A stretch of 64,000 bases of DNA from Phycisphaerales bacterium. Its GTDB lineage: Bacteria > Planctomycetota > Phycisphaerae > Phycisphaerales > SM1A02. Location: the NCBI GenBank assembly GCA_029245245.1, contig JAQWPT010000005.1, positions 1 to 64,000 of the forward strand. The letters are read 5' to 3'. This document shows, in pieces, positions 1 to 7,457 of the stretch. The notes beneath the pieces were generated by a model. The model did not search any database, was not told the DNA's origin, and saw only the letters and a program-made list of their open reading frames with translations. Numbering within the stretch: position 1 is the stretch's first letter; each line of letters starts with the position of its first letter. The translations under genes were made by a program, and so were the position numbers.

Positions 1-159
1 CACGCTGTCGGTGAAGAACATCGTGGTCCGGTGCAGTACGGCTTCGCCGGGCGTGCCCAGTCCCCCGCGCATGAAGTCGCAGGCGAACTGTCCGATGCCC
101 AGGGCCTGGTTGCAGTTGCGGGCAAGCGTGATTGCGGTATCGGTATCAGTCGTACTCAT
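1..159 (-). CDS. unidentified protein, N-terminal fragment cut by window edge
   Basis: The first 53 codons of a minus-strand gene are present; the rest lies beyond the left edge. The peptide begins MSTTDTDTAITLARN and contains CNQALGIGQFACDFM and later TTMFFTDSV. It has no signal peptide and looks like a cytosolic globular protein. The start is supported by an AGAGG five bases upstream, and the gene lies 23 bases downstream of the fbp stop in the same direction, so co-transcription with fbp is likely. I do not recognise the family; with only 53 residues any name would be a guess. Confidence 0.6.
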   Translation of the reverse strand, partial: MSTTDTDTAITLARNCNQALGIGQFACDFMRGGLGTPGEAVLHRTTMFFTDSV

Positions 160-182
160 GTCGCCTCTGATCAATGTGAAAT

Positions 183-1193
183 TCAGGAATCAAGGAATCG
201 TTCGACGTGAGCGACTTCCTCGGGAGAGCCCATGATCACCACGCTGCGCTGGTGCAGGCTGTCGGGCTTGATGTCGAGCACCCGGCCCCGGTCGCTGATG
301 GCCCGGCCCCCGGCCTCCTCGATGATCATCGACATCGGGTTCGCCTCGTACATCAGGCGCAACTTGCCCTTGGGGTGGGCATCGGTCGGTGGGTAGAGGA
401 AGACACCACCCTTGAGCAGTGTCCGGTGCACGTCGGCCACCATGGAGCCGATGTAGCGGCTGGTGTAGTTCGAATCGTGGGCCCAGTCCAGGTAGTTGCG
501 GTAGCCCTGGGGAAACTGCTTCGTGTTGGCCTCGTTGATGGAGTACGTGCTGTTGGCTTCTGGGATGCGGAGTTTCGACTTCACGAGGACGAAGGCCCCG
601 ATGGACTGGTCGAGCACGAACATGTCCACTCCGTTTCCGGTGGTGAGCACGAACACGGTCGACGATCCGAACAGCACGTAGCCGGCGGCGACCTGCTGGG
701 CTCCGTCGTGCAGGATGGCATCGACGCCCTTGGCGGCATGGCCGTCCTCGAGGCGGAGGATGCTGAAGATCGTTCCCACCCCCACCGAGAAGTCGATGTT
801 CGATGATCCGTCCAGCGGATCGAAGAGCACGGCGTAGCGGCCGCCCTCAGCATGGGTTCGCAGCACCATCGGTTCCTCGTCTTCCTCGGAGACCAGCACG
901 CCGATGTTGGCGCGGGCACCGAGGCACGCCTTGATGATGTCGTTGGCGATGACGTCGAGTTTCTGCTGCGATTCACCGTGGGTATTCGTTTCCCCCAGTT
1001 CACCCAGGACGTCGTCGATGCGGGCCCGCCGGACCTTGTTGGCGATGGTCTTGGTCGCCAGAGCGATGGCGGAGAGGATCCAGGAGAAGTCACCCGTGGC
1101 TTCCGGATGGGCCTGCTCCTCGGCGAGGATATGGCTCTGCAGGGACTGCAGGTTGTCCTCGGTCCAGTCGTGGGGTGGGGTGGTCTGGGGCAT
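183..1193 (-). CDS. fbp: fructose-1,6-bisphosphatase class I
   Basis: Hydrolyses fructose 1,6-bisphosphate to fructose 6-phosphate in gluconeogenesis and the reductive pentose phosphate route. The 336 residues match the class I length. Visible motifs are the metal-binding acidic stretch SEEDEE (about 102-107), the family signature FDPLDGSSNID (about 124-134), and the substrate/active-site block GKLRLMYEANPMSMIIEEAGG (split here: GKLRL 276-280, YEANPMSMIIEEAGG 282-296). The start ATG at 1193 precedes conserved sequence, and no better start is seen. It is divergent from the thiolase with about 130 bases between them. A TACAAT on the minus strand at about 1272-1277 could be its -10 element, with a long leader. 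The downstream cut-off gene is probably co-transcribed. Confidence 0.97.
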   Translation of the reverse strand: MPQTTPPHDWTEDNLQSLQSHILAEEQAHPEATGDFSWILSAIALATKTIANKVRRARIDDVLGELGETNTHGESQQKLDVIANDIIKACLGARANIGVLVSEEDEEPMVLRTHAEGGRYAVLFDPLDGSSNIDFSVGVGTIFSILRLEDGHAAKGVDAILHDGAQQVAAGYVLFGSSTVFVLTTGNGVDMFVLDQSIGAFVLVKSKLRIPEANSTYSINEANTKQFPQGYRNYLDWAHDSNYTSRYIGSMVADVHRTLLKGGVFLYPPTDAHPKGKLRLMYEANPMSMIIEEAGGRAISDRGRVLDIKPDSLHQRSVVIMGSPEEVAHVERFLDS

Positions 1194-1323
1194 GCGTGCT
1201 GCGTGGGGCTGTGGCCGGGTTTTCCTTCCCAGCCGCTTCGGCTAGGATTCCCGGTCCTTCGGAGAAGGACTGATTGTAGCGAAGTGCGTTCTGAAGACCC
1301 CCACGGGGGGTGGAGCTGATCCC

Positions 1324-2499
1324 ATGAGCCGATCCGTGATCCTGTCCGCGAAACGAACACCCATCGGCCGCTTTTTCGGCGGTCTTTCCAGGGTCAAGAG
1401 CCCTCAATTGGGTGCCTGGGCCGTGGAAGCGGCATTGGCCGCGGCTCCCGGCTCCGCCGAGTGCGTCGACGAGTGCATCATGGGATGCGTTCTCCAGGCC
1501 GGACTGGGCCAGAATCCCGCTCGCCAGGCGGGGCTGAAGGCGGGACTGCCCGACACGCTCAATGCCCAGACCATCAACAAGGTCTGCGGAAGCGGCCTCC
1601 AGGCCGTGATGCTCGCCGACCAGTCCATTCGCGCCGGTGACAACGCGTTGGTCGTCGCAGGCGGCTTCGAGAACATGACGGCCAGCCCGCACCTCGCCCA
1701 CGTTCGCGGTGGCGTGAAGTTCGGCGACACCCCGATGATCGACCACATGGCATTCGACGGGCTCACCTGCGCGTTCGAGGACTGGGGCATGGGCTTCGCC
1801 GCCGAACACATCGCGTCCAAGCACGGTGTGACCCGCGAGGACCTCGATCGGTTCTCGGCCCAGTCGCACCAGCGCGCCGCCGCGGCAACCGAGGCTGGCT
1901 GGTTCGCAGACGAGATCGTTCCCCTGGAAGCCAGGCAGATCAAGCAGAAGGCCGACGTGACCGCCGACGAGGGCATCCGGGCCGACACCACGGCCGAAGG
2001 CCTGGCGAAACTGCGTCCCTCCTTCAGCAAGGATGGCGTGGTGACCGCCGGCAATGCTTCGCAGATCAGTGATGGGGCCGCGGCCCTGGTGATCGCCTCC
2101 GAGGAGAAGGCGGCGGAACTGGGTTGCACGCCTCTGGCGACCATCGTTGCTTCGTGCACCGTTGGTGTCGCCCCAAAGGAGATCTTCGACGCTCCCGCCA
2201 AGGGCATTCGCCAACTGCTCGAGAGCCAGGGCCTTGGTGTCGATGACATCGACCTGTTCGAACTCAACGAGGCCTTCGCGGCCCAGGTGCTCGCCAACAT
2301 CGGCGAACTGGGCATTTCCGAGGACAAGCTCAACATCTGTGGTGGCGGCGTGGCCCTGGGGCATCCCATCGGTGGTTCCGGTGCCCGGGTCCTGACGACG
2401 CTCGTGAACCAGATGCATCGCACCGGTGCCAAGCGGGGCATCGCCAGTCTCTGCCTCGGCGGAGGCAACGCCGTCTCCATGCTCATCGAGCGAGCCTGA
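1324..2499 (+). CDS. acetyl-CoA acetyltransferase (thiolase)
   Basis: A 391-residue thiolase that condenses two acetyl-CoA or cleaves acetoacetyl-CoA. The nucleophilic cysteine lies in NKVCGSGLQA (Cys88). The NEAFAAQ motif is present, as is the general-base His347 in GHPIGGSGAR and the second catalytic Cys377 in SLCLGGGN. This is the complete thiolase set and the normal family length. The start follows a GGTGGAG Shine-Dalgarno. The next gene, the transporter, begins 35 bases after the stop. No hydroxybutyryl-CoA dehydrogenase or PHA synthase is adjacent, so I cannot say whether it serves beta-oxidation, mevalonate or polyhydroxyalkanoate synthesis. Confidence 0.95.
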   Translation: MSRSVILSAKRTPIGRFFGGLSRVKSPQLGAWAVEAALAAAPGSAECVDECIMGCVLQAGLGQNPARQAGLKAGLPDTLNAQTINKVCGSGLQAVMLADQSIRAGDNALVVAGGFENMTASPHLAHVRGGVKFGDTPMIDHMAFDGLTCAFEDWGMGFAAEHIASKHGVTREDLDRFSAQSHQRAAAATEAGWFADEIVPLEARQIKQKADVTADEGIRADTTAEGLAKLRPSFSKDGVVTAGNASQISDGAAALVIASEEKAAELGCTPLATIVASCTVGVAPKEIFDAPAKGIRQLLESQGLGVDDIDLFELNEAFAAQVLANIGELGISEDKLNICGGGVALGHPIGGSGARVLTTLVNQMHRTGAKRGIASLCLGGGNAVSMLIERA

Positions 2500-2520
2500 C
2501 GCCTGCCAGTCGACTTGCGG

Positions 2521-2526
2521 TAGGCT
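2521..2526 (+). promoter_or_regulatory. candidate -10 element of a leaderless promoter
   Basis: TAGGCT ends seven bases before the transporter ATG with no Shine-Dalgarno between. Initiation about seven bases past a -10 element would begin transcription at or next to the ATG. This is the weakest match of the set seen in this window. Confidence 0.35.
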
Positions 2527-2533
2527 TGCCGGC

Positions 2534-3772
2534 ATGCGTGTTCAGTCATCGAAACTGCTCCAGGTGCTCGGCCCGGGCCTGCTCGTGGCCGCCACGGGCG
2601 TGGGAGCCGGCGACCTGGCCACCGCCGGCTTTGCCGGTTCGAAACTCGGGCTGATCGTCCTGTGGGCGGTCATCGTCGGGGCGGCGATGAAGTTCGTGCT
2701 CAACGAGGGGCTCGCGCGCTGGCAACTGGCCACCGATACGACGTTGCTGGAAGGTGTCTCCCGCCACATCGGTCGATGGGCGATCCTGGTCTTCCTGATC
2801 TACCTGCTTCCCTTCACGTTCGTCGTCGGCGGTGCCCTGATCGCCGCGACCGGGGTCGCGACGCATGCCATCGTCGGATGGCCGGCGGATCCCGAGACGG
2901 CCACCCTGCTCTGGGGCGGCATCGGCAGCGCGGTGGCGACCCTGCTGGTCCTGCTGGGAAGTTTCACGCTCTTTGAACGCATCATGGCCGCGGGCATCGT
3001 GGTCATGTTCGTCGCCGTGTGCCTGACGGCCCTGCTGCTGGGACCGGACTGGGGGGCCATGGCCCAGGGGGTGGTGCCCAGCCATCCCGGCGACGGTGAG
3101 TCGCTGGACTGGACCGTTGCCCTCGTAGGCGGCGTCGGCGGGACCGTCACGGTGCTCTGCTACGGGTACTGGATGCGGCAGGCGGGCCGCACCGGCACCG
3201 GGTTCCTCTCGACCTGCCGCATCGATCTGCTGGTGGCGTACTCGTTCACCGCCCTCTTCGGCATCGCGATGCTGGTCATCGCCAGCGGGATCGAGATCCA
3301 GGGCCGCGGCACCGGGCTGCTGGTGGCGCTCTCGAAGCAGCTGCATGCTGCGTTGGGACCGGTGGGCGCGATGATCTTCCTGGTGGGCGCCTGGGCGGCC
3401 ATCGTCAGCAGCCTGCTTGGTGTCTGGCAGTCGATCCCCCTGCTCTTTGCCGATGCAACCCGATCGTTGTGGGGGTTGCCTCCTGTTCCGGCGGAACGAC
3501 TCGGGACAACCCCCATCTACCGCGTGTTCCTGCTGCTGCTGGCGACGGTTCCCATGCTGCAGGCTGGACTCGGCTTCGCCTCGGTGCAGAAGGCATACGC
3601 GGTACTCGGCGCGTTCTTCCTGCCGATGCTCGCGATCGTGCTGCTGATTCTCAACGGCCGCCGCGCACTGGTGGGCGCACAAAACAACCGTCCGTGGACG
3701 GTTGTTCTGCTTCTGTGCGTGTTGGCCTTCTTCGCCTGGGTGGCGATGGAGAAGGTCGGGATGTCCTGGTGA
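2534..3772 (+). CDS. Nramp-family (SLC11-like) membrane transporter with altered metal-site motifs
   Basis: A 412-residue polytopic inner-membrane protein with about eleven hydrophobic segments, close to the Nramp length. It starts in Nramp style with LGPGLLVAATGVGAGDLATA. Classical manganese/iron Nramps have DPGN in helix 1; here the corresponding place reads GAGD (about 24-27). The helix-6 region GGVGGTVTVLCYGYWMRQ lacks the usual MPH, so transport of Mn/Fe is not assured and the substrate is unknown. I chose the ATG at 2534 because a longer reading would overlap the thiolase. A TAGGCT at 2521-2526 ends seven bases before this ATG and there is no Shine-Dalgarno. The stop abuts the stop of the convergent membrane gene. 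Confidence 0.85.
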   Translation: MRVQSSKLLQVLGPGLLVAATGVGAGDLATAGFAGSKLGLIVLWAVIVGAAMKFVLNEGLARWQLATDTTLLEGVSRHIGRWAILVFLIYLLPFTFVVGGALIAATGVATHAIVGWPADPETATLLWGGIGSAVATLLVLLGSFTLFERIMAAGIVVMFVAVCLTALLLGPDWGAMAQGVVPSHPGDGESLDWTVALVGGVGGTVTVLCYGYWMRQAGRTGTGFLSTCRIDLLVAYSFTALFGIAMLVIASGIEIQGRGTGLLVALSKQLHAALGPVGAMIFLVGAWAAIVSSLLGVWQSIPLLFADATRSLWGLPPVPAERLGTTPIYRVFLLLLATVPMLQAGLGFASVQKAYAVLGAFFLPMLAIVLLILNGRRALVGAQNNRPWTVVLLLCVLAFFAWVAMEKVGMSW

Positions 3773-4255
3773 TCAGGTGGCGACGGGCGCTCCCCCTGGT
3801 TCCGAATACTCGGCCGATCCGAATCCGAGAATGCAGACGAAGATCGGGGTCAGCAGGATGAGACCGATGGCCGTCCCGGCCCCGCGGCCGAATCGAGCCG
3901 CGATTTCAATCCAGACGATGATGGCGACGATCAGGCTGACGATGGGAATGAAGTACAGAATGCCCCACCACCCGGGCTTTCCAGCAAGCTTGGGCAGGAA
4001 GAACAGGTTCACGATCGGGATCAAGCCGACAATTCCGGGAAGGCCGCCCTTCTGGAACATCTTGAACATCCCGATGCAGATGAAAATGATGATGATCAGG
4101 TAGATGCCGATGAGGATGCCGAGGCCCCCGGCGATGGCCAGGTCGCCGCCCCCGCCCGCGTCCGACATGCCCGACATGTCCGGCATGTCCGGCATGCCGT
4201 CGTACCTCGTGTCCGTATTTCCGCCCTGGCTGTCGATCAGAGAGTTGTCTTGCAT
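3773..4255 (-). CDS. small membrane protein with Met/Asp/Gly-rich N-terminus (DUF5684-like)
   Basis: A 160-residue protein with no enzyme motif. Residues 1-38 are hydrophilic and end in a Met-rich run, GMPDMPDMSGMSD. Three to four membrane segments follow, with the intervening pattern KGGLPGIVGLIPIVNL and AGKPGWWGILYFIPIV. That pattern resembles the DUF5684 family, small membrane proteins often described near signal peptidase; this family name is from memory. The start at 4255 is supported by GGAGA five to six bases upstream; a longer in-frame reading overlaps the deaminase. It is the last gene of a minus-strand run with the deaminase and lipoprotein, and its stop abuts the stop of the Nramp-like gene. 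Confidence 0.7.
   Translation of the reverse strand: MQDNSLIDSQGGNTDTRYDGMPDMPDMSGMSDAGGGGDLAIAGGLGILIGIYLIIIIFICIGMFKMFQKGGLPGIVGLIPIVNLFFLPKLAGKPGWWGILYFIPIVSLIVAIIVWIEIAARFGRGAGTAIGLILLTPIFVCILGFGSAEYSEPGGAPVAT
4162..4197. repeat. four tandem 9-base units inside the Met-rich N-terminus
   Basis: Four consecutive nine-base units of consensus CCGRCATGY run through the 5' part of the small membrane gene. On the coding strand they encode successive tripeptides centred on Met (GMP, DMP, DMS, GMS). Their near identity at the DNA level suggests recent slippage expansion. Confidence 0.7.
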
Positions 4256-4278
4256 GTGGTTCTCCGTGTGAGGTGGTG

Positions 4279-4740
4279 TTATTCGCCGATGTCCTCGGCC
4301 CACAGATCAGGTTTCTCGTTCTGCAACCGTTCCATCAGCGCGATGCATCTCGGGTCATCGAGCACGGTGAGTTCAATGCCGTTGGATCGCATCCAGTCTT
4401 CGGCGCCCATGAATGTCTTGTGTTCCCCCACGATCACGCGTGGAATCCGGTACAGCACCGCGGCGCCGCTGCACATCGGGCAGGGGCTCAGGGTGGAGAC
4501 GAGCGTGCATTGCGCCCAGTCCCGTCGACGGCCGGCGTTGCGGAGGCACGCCATTTCGGCGTGCAGGATCGGGTCCCCGGACTGGACGCGTTCGTTGTGT
4601 CCACGGGCCACGATCTCTCCGTGTTCATCGACAAGCACCGAGCCGATGGGGATGCCCCCCTCGTTCCAGGATTTCTCCGCCTGATCGATGGCGGCGGCCA
4701 TCAAATCATGGTGATGCTGGGGTCCGCCCCGTGTTGTCAT
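4279..4740 (-). CDS. nucleoside/cytosine deaminase, fungal Fcy1-like
   Basis: Zinc-dependent deaminase of 153 residues. The zinc ligand and proton shuttle are in HAEMACL (His60, Glu62), and the second zinc site is SPCPMC (Cys87, Cys90). The C-terminal half, with LYRIPRVIVGE, a later DDPRC and the ending AEDIGE, strongly recalls yeast cytosine deaminase Fcy1, which ends DWFEDIGE. Cytosine is therefore the likeliest substrate, although related guanine or nucleoside deaminases are possible. The gene overlaps the upstream lipoprotein gene by four bases (ATGA), implying translational coupling. Together with Upp at 9.4 kb it would complete cytosine to UMP salvage. Confidence 0.88.
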   Translation of the reverse strand: MTTRGGPQHHHDLMAAAIDQAEKSWNEGGIPIGSVLVDEHGEIVARGHNERVQSGDPILHAEMACLRNAGRRRDWAQCTLVSTLSPCPMCSGAAVLYRIPRVIVGEHKTFMGAEDWMRSNGIELTVLDDPRCIALMERLQNEKPDLWAEDIGE

Positions 4741-5258
4741 TCAGTATCGCCCTCGGTGTCGGCCTTGGCCGAGGCGTCCGTGGGGAGAGAATGCTCCACG
4801 GCGGAGATGTCCGTTTCGTGGAATCGCCATCGCCGATGGGCGACGACTTCCCAGCCCTGGAAGGGCTTGGACTTGAGATCGAGGGTGTAGAGCAGTGGTT
4901 CTCCACGGTCTCGCGGTATCGAGATGTCGACGAGGGCGTCGAAGCCGCGGACCCGGACGGATCGGATGGCGATGGCCGGCTCATCTTCAGTGGCCCGCCG
5001 ACTGCCTTCGATCCGATCCTCGATCTTCTCGTAGGTCGTGTCGGAACTGTCCCGGGGCAGGGCGAAGACCAGTGGGGCCTCCGCGACCTCTCCGTCTTCA
5101 CGATCACGTCCCCATTCGATGGCGGACGTGATGATCGTCGGCACCGGCTCGAAAGTCGGGTGCGTGAGACCGGAGGTCTCTTCGACGGGGGGATAACTTG
5201 AGTAGGGCGCGCATCCTGCGACAAGTGCGCACGCGACGGGAACGATGGTCCAACGCAT
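4737..5258 (-). CDS. putative lipoprotein, 173 residues
   Basis: The N-terminus MRWTIVPVACALVAGC is a short lipoprotein signal with lipobox (ALVAGC), so it is probably anchored in the cell envelope. The remainder is soluble and mixed alpha/beta, with a segment about FALPRDSSDTTYEKIEDR and a later RGEPLLYTLDLKSKPFQGW. I do not recognise a family. The start is fixed by an AGGAGG nine bases upstream, and a TACACT -10-like element sits at 5284-5289. The last codons overlap the start of the deaminase by four bases, so the two are translated together even though a functional link is not obvious. Confidence 0.7.
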   Translation of the reverse strand: MRWTIVPVACALVAGCAPYSSYPPVEETSGLTHPTFEPVPTIITSAIEWGRDREDGEVAEAPLVFALPRDSSDTTYEKIEDRIEGSRRATEDEPAIAIRSVRVRGFDALVDISIPRDRGEPLLYTLDLKSKPFQGWEVVAHRRWRFHETDISAVEHSLPTDASAKADTEGDTE

Positions 5259-5283
5259 GGCTCGGCCTCCTGGTGGTGCGATC

Positions 5284-5289
5284 AGTGTA
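5284..5289 (-). promoter_or_regulatory. candidate -10 element (TACACT) for the lipoprotein/deaminase transcript
   Basis: TACACT on the minus strand lies about 25 bases upstream of the lipoprotein ATG, with AGGAGG in between. This would be a normal leadered transcript. No clear -35 is visible. Confidence 0.4.
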
Positions 5290-5317
5290 GCAGAGCGTGC
5301 GAGAGTGAGGAGCGCAC

Positions 5318-5914
5318 TCAGCGTGTGGGGGAAGATTCCCACCGGGTCGCCAGGTCGTGCTCGACGCCCAGCAGGTCCATCAGTCTTCCGGCCATGAAGT
5401 CCAGCAGGTCGTCGATCGACTCGGGTCGCATGTAGAACCCCGGAGAGAGCGGAGCGATGACGGCTCCGGCCTGGGCCAGTCGGTCCATGTTCATCAGGTC
5501 GATGCGGCCCAGGGGCGATTCGCGGTGGGCGATGATCAGCCGCCGGCCCTCCTTGAGGCTCACGGCGGCGGCCCGATGCACGAGGCTGGTGGTGATGCCT
5601 GCGGAGATGGATGCCATCGTGTTGCTCGAGCACGGGACGATCACCATTCCGTCGTGCAGGAAGGATCCCGAGGCGATGGTGGCGCCCATGTCGTTGTCGT
5701 TGTGGATCGTCACCAGCGAGCAACCGTCACCTTCGACCAGCGTCTCCGGCTCGCATCGTCGTATGTCGGATTCGTCGAAGAGCAGTCGGCGACCCAGTGC
5801 CGAGATCGCCACGTGGACCTCGATGCCGGCGTCCGTGAGGTGACGCATCAGGCGCAGGGCGTACGGGGCTCCCGAGGCGCCCGTAATTCCAACAACGATC
5901 TTGTTGTGCCGCAT
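5318..5914 (-). CDS. ubiX: UbiX-type flavin prenyltransferase
   Basis: A 198-residue flavoprotein that prenylates FMN to make the cofactor for UbiD-type decarboxylases. The N-terminal FMN-binding GITGASGAPYA (about 9-19), the PCSSNTMASISAGI stretch and the HRESPLGRIDLMNM region are typical of UbiX/Pad1, and the length is right. The start is ATG 5914, 16 bases downstream of the stop of the HlyD-family gene, so it may be the last gene of the efflux transcript. No UbiD partner is in the window. The usual role would be in quinone biosynthesis or aromatic acid decarboxylation. Confidence 0.93.
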   Translation of the reverse strand: MRHNKIVVGITGASGAPYALRLMRHLTDAGIEVHVAISALGRRLLFDESDIRRCEPETLVEGDGCSLVTIHNDNDMGATIASGSFLHDGMVIVPCSSNTMASISAGITTSLVHRAAAVSLKEGRRLIIAHRESPLGRIDLMNMDRLAQAGAVIAPLSPGFYMRPESIDDLLDFMAGRLMDLLGVEHDLATRWESSPTR

Positions 5915-5930
5915 GGGTCTGTTCCTGGCG

Positions 5931-7457
5931 TCAAGCGGCGGGCGCACCGGTCTCGATCCGCTGGGTGACCGTGCCGGGCTCCGGTTCCCGAAGCAGGATG
6001 AAATCGCCTTCAACGAGTCCATCCTTGATCTCGACGTACAGTTCGGACGAGTTGCCGATGGTGACCGGGTGCTGCTTGTACCCGTTGCCATCGCGAAGCC
6101 AGACGAAGGGCTGCATCCCCTCCCGGGCCACCGCGTGCACGGGAACAAAGATGATGTCATCGACCCGGTCGATGTAGATCCGTCCCTTGCACCGCATTGA
6201 GGGCTTGAGTCCGAGTGCTTCTTCCTCCTGGATCTCAACCGTCACGGTGTAGTCGCGACGATTCGGATCGCGCCAGCCACCGTCCTCGGCAAGAACGCCC
6301 ACGAGCAGCACCTTGCCCTCAAGGACCACATCGGGGATGGCGTCGGGCACGATGGTGACCCGTTGCTCGGGCTTCACGTAGCCACTGAGCGCTTCGTTGA
6401 CCGAGAGTTCCGCCGCCATGTTCGAGTTGTCGGGAAGGATGAACAGCAACTCGTTGCGGCTGACCTTGGTGCCGACGCGGAGCGGTTTTTCATCACGCCA
6501 TTCCTCGACACTTGATCCATAGACCACGAGCCCGGGAGATGGAGCCATGACTTCGCAGAAGCCCTCCTGCTCCTGGTACTTCTTCAACCGTTCCTGGCGG
6601 TTGGCAAACCCCTCCTGGTGGGCTTCGAGGTTGCTTTTGTTGCTGTTGACATTGGCTTCCTCGCGTCGAACGATCCGCTGGTACTCCTCTTCCGACATCT
6701 TCAGGTTGCTCTGCTTGGTCTGCTGGTCCTTCTTGAAGGTGTAGTTCTCATACACATGCTCGGCCAGCTCAGCCTGCTCCCAGGTGGCCTTGGCACGGAT
6801 CATGGAGATCTCGTCCTGGTCCAGCTCGTTCTGGCTGATGAAATTCCGTTCCTTGAGTTCCAGGGATTTCTGGTACTTCTGCTGCAGGCGCTTGTAGTCC
6901 TTGTCAGCTGTTTCAAGGTTCAACTGCAGGGTCTTGCGCTTGCTGACGACATCGCCGTGTTCCCAGGCCTCCAGGTCGAGTCGGGCGAGATCGATCTGGA
7001 GCTGGGCCTGGGACACGTTCGTGTCACGGCGCTTTTCCGCGATCTCGAGATTCGAGATCGCGTTGTCGAGCTGGTTCTTCGCCTTCGTCAGCATCTCTTC
7101 GGCGGACTCGATGTTCTTCTTCACGGCCTCGTCGTCGAGGCGGAGCAGCTTGTCTCCCTCCTCGACCGTCGAACCCTCGGGGATCAGCCACATGATCGTG
7201 GACGTTCCTTCGAGCTGATTGCGGATCTCGACGATATCCAGTGACGCGAGGTCTCCCGATGTCGGGATGGAGATGTCGAAGCCGCCACGCTCGACTGGGA
7301 ACAGGTCCGTTTCGGTGATGGTGCCGCCACTGCTGCCGCCGCCGGCCAGCATCCAGGCCACGGTCACCACCATGGCGCCGCCTGCGGCCAGGGCGACCAT
7401 GGTCGTGCTGCTGACGGCTCCGCGGAGTCGGTTTGGAAGGGGTGTGTTCATGCTCAT
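5931..7457 (-). CDS. HlyD/RND-type periplasmic adaptor (membrane fusion protein)
   Basis: A 508-residue adaptor. One N-terminal membrane helix (about 18-40, ending in a Gly/Ser-rich stretch) is followed by a beta-barrel/lipoyl half-motif around LEGTSTIMWLIPEGSTVEEGDKLL. A very long Lys/Glu/Gln-rich coiled coil spans roughly 115-300, then the second lipoyl half (APSPGLVVYGS) and a C-terminal barrel. It would link an inner-membrane pump to the TolC-like protein encoded just upstream, whose last codon it overlaps by four bases (ATGA). No ABC or RND pump gene is adjacent. The coiled coil is longer than in typical RND adaptors and closer to HlyD/MacA. Confidence 0.9.
   Translation of the reverse strand: MSMNTPLPNRLRGAVSSTTMVALAAGGAMVVTVAWMLAGGGSSGGTITETDLFPVERGGFDISIPTSGDLASLDIVEIRNQLEGTSTIMWLIPEGSTVEEGDKLLRLDDEAVKKNIESAEEMLTKAKNQLDNAISNLEIAEKRRDTNVSQAQLQIDLARLDLEAWEHGDVVSKRKTLQLNLETADKDYKRLQQKYQKSLELKERNFISQNELDQDEISMIRAKATWEQAELAEHVYENYTFKKDQQTKQSNLKMSEEEYQRIVRREEANVNSNKSNLEAHQEGFANRQERLKKYQEQEGFCEVMAPSPGLVVYGSSVEEWRDEKPLRVGTKVSRNELLFILPDNSNMAAELSVNEALSGYVKPEQRVTIVPDAIPDVVLEGKVLLVGVLAEDGGWRDPNRRDYTVTVEIQEEEALGLKPSMRCKGRIYIDRVDDIIFVPVHAVAREGMQPFVWLRDGNGYKQHPVTIGNSSELYVEIKDGLVEGDFILLREPEPGTVTQRIETGAPAA

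Noticed and set aside
1090..2535. Minus-strand frame (481 codons) opposite the thiolase
   Set aside because: The thiolase on plus has all catalytic residues; the antisense frame has no motif.
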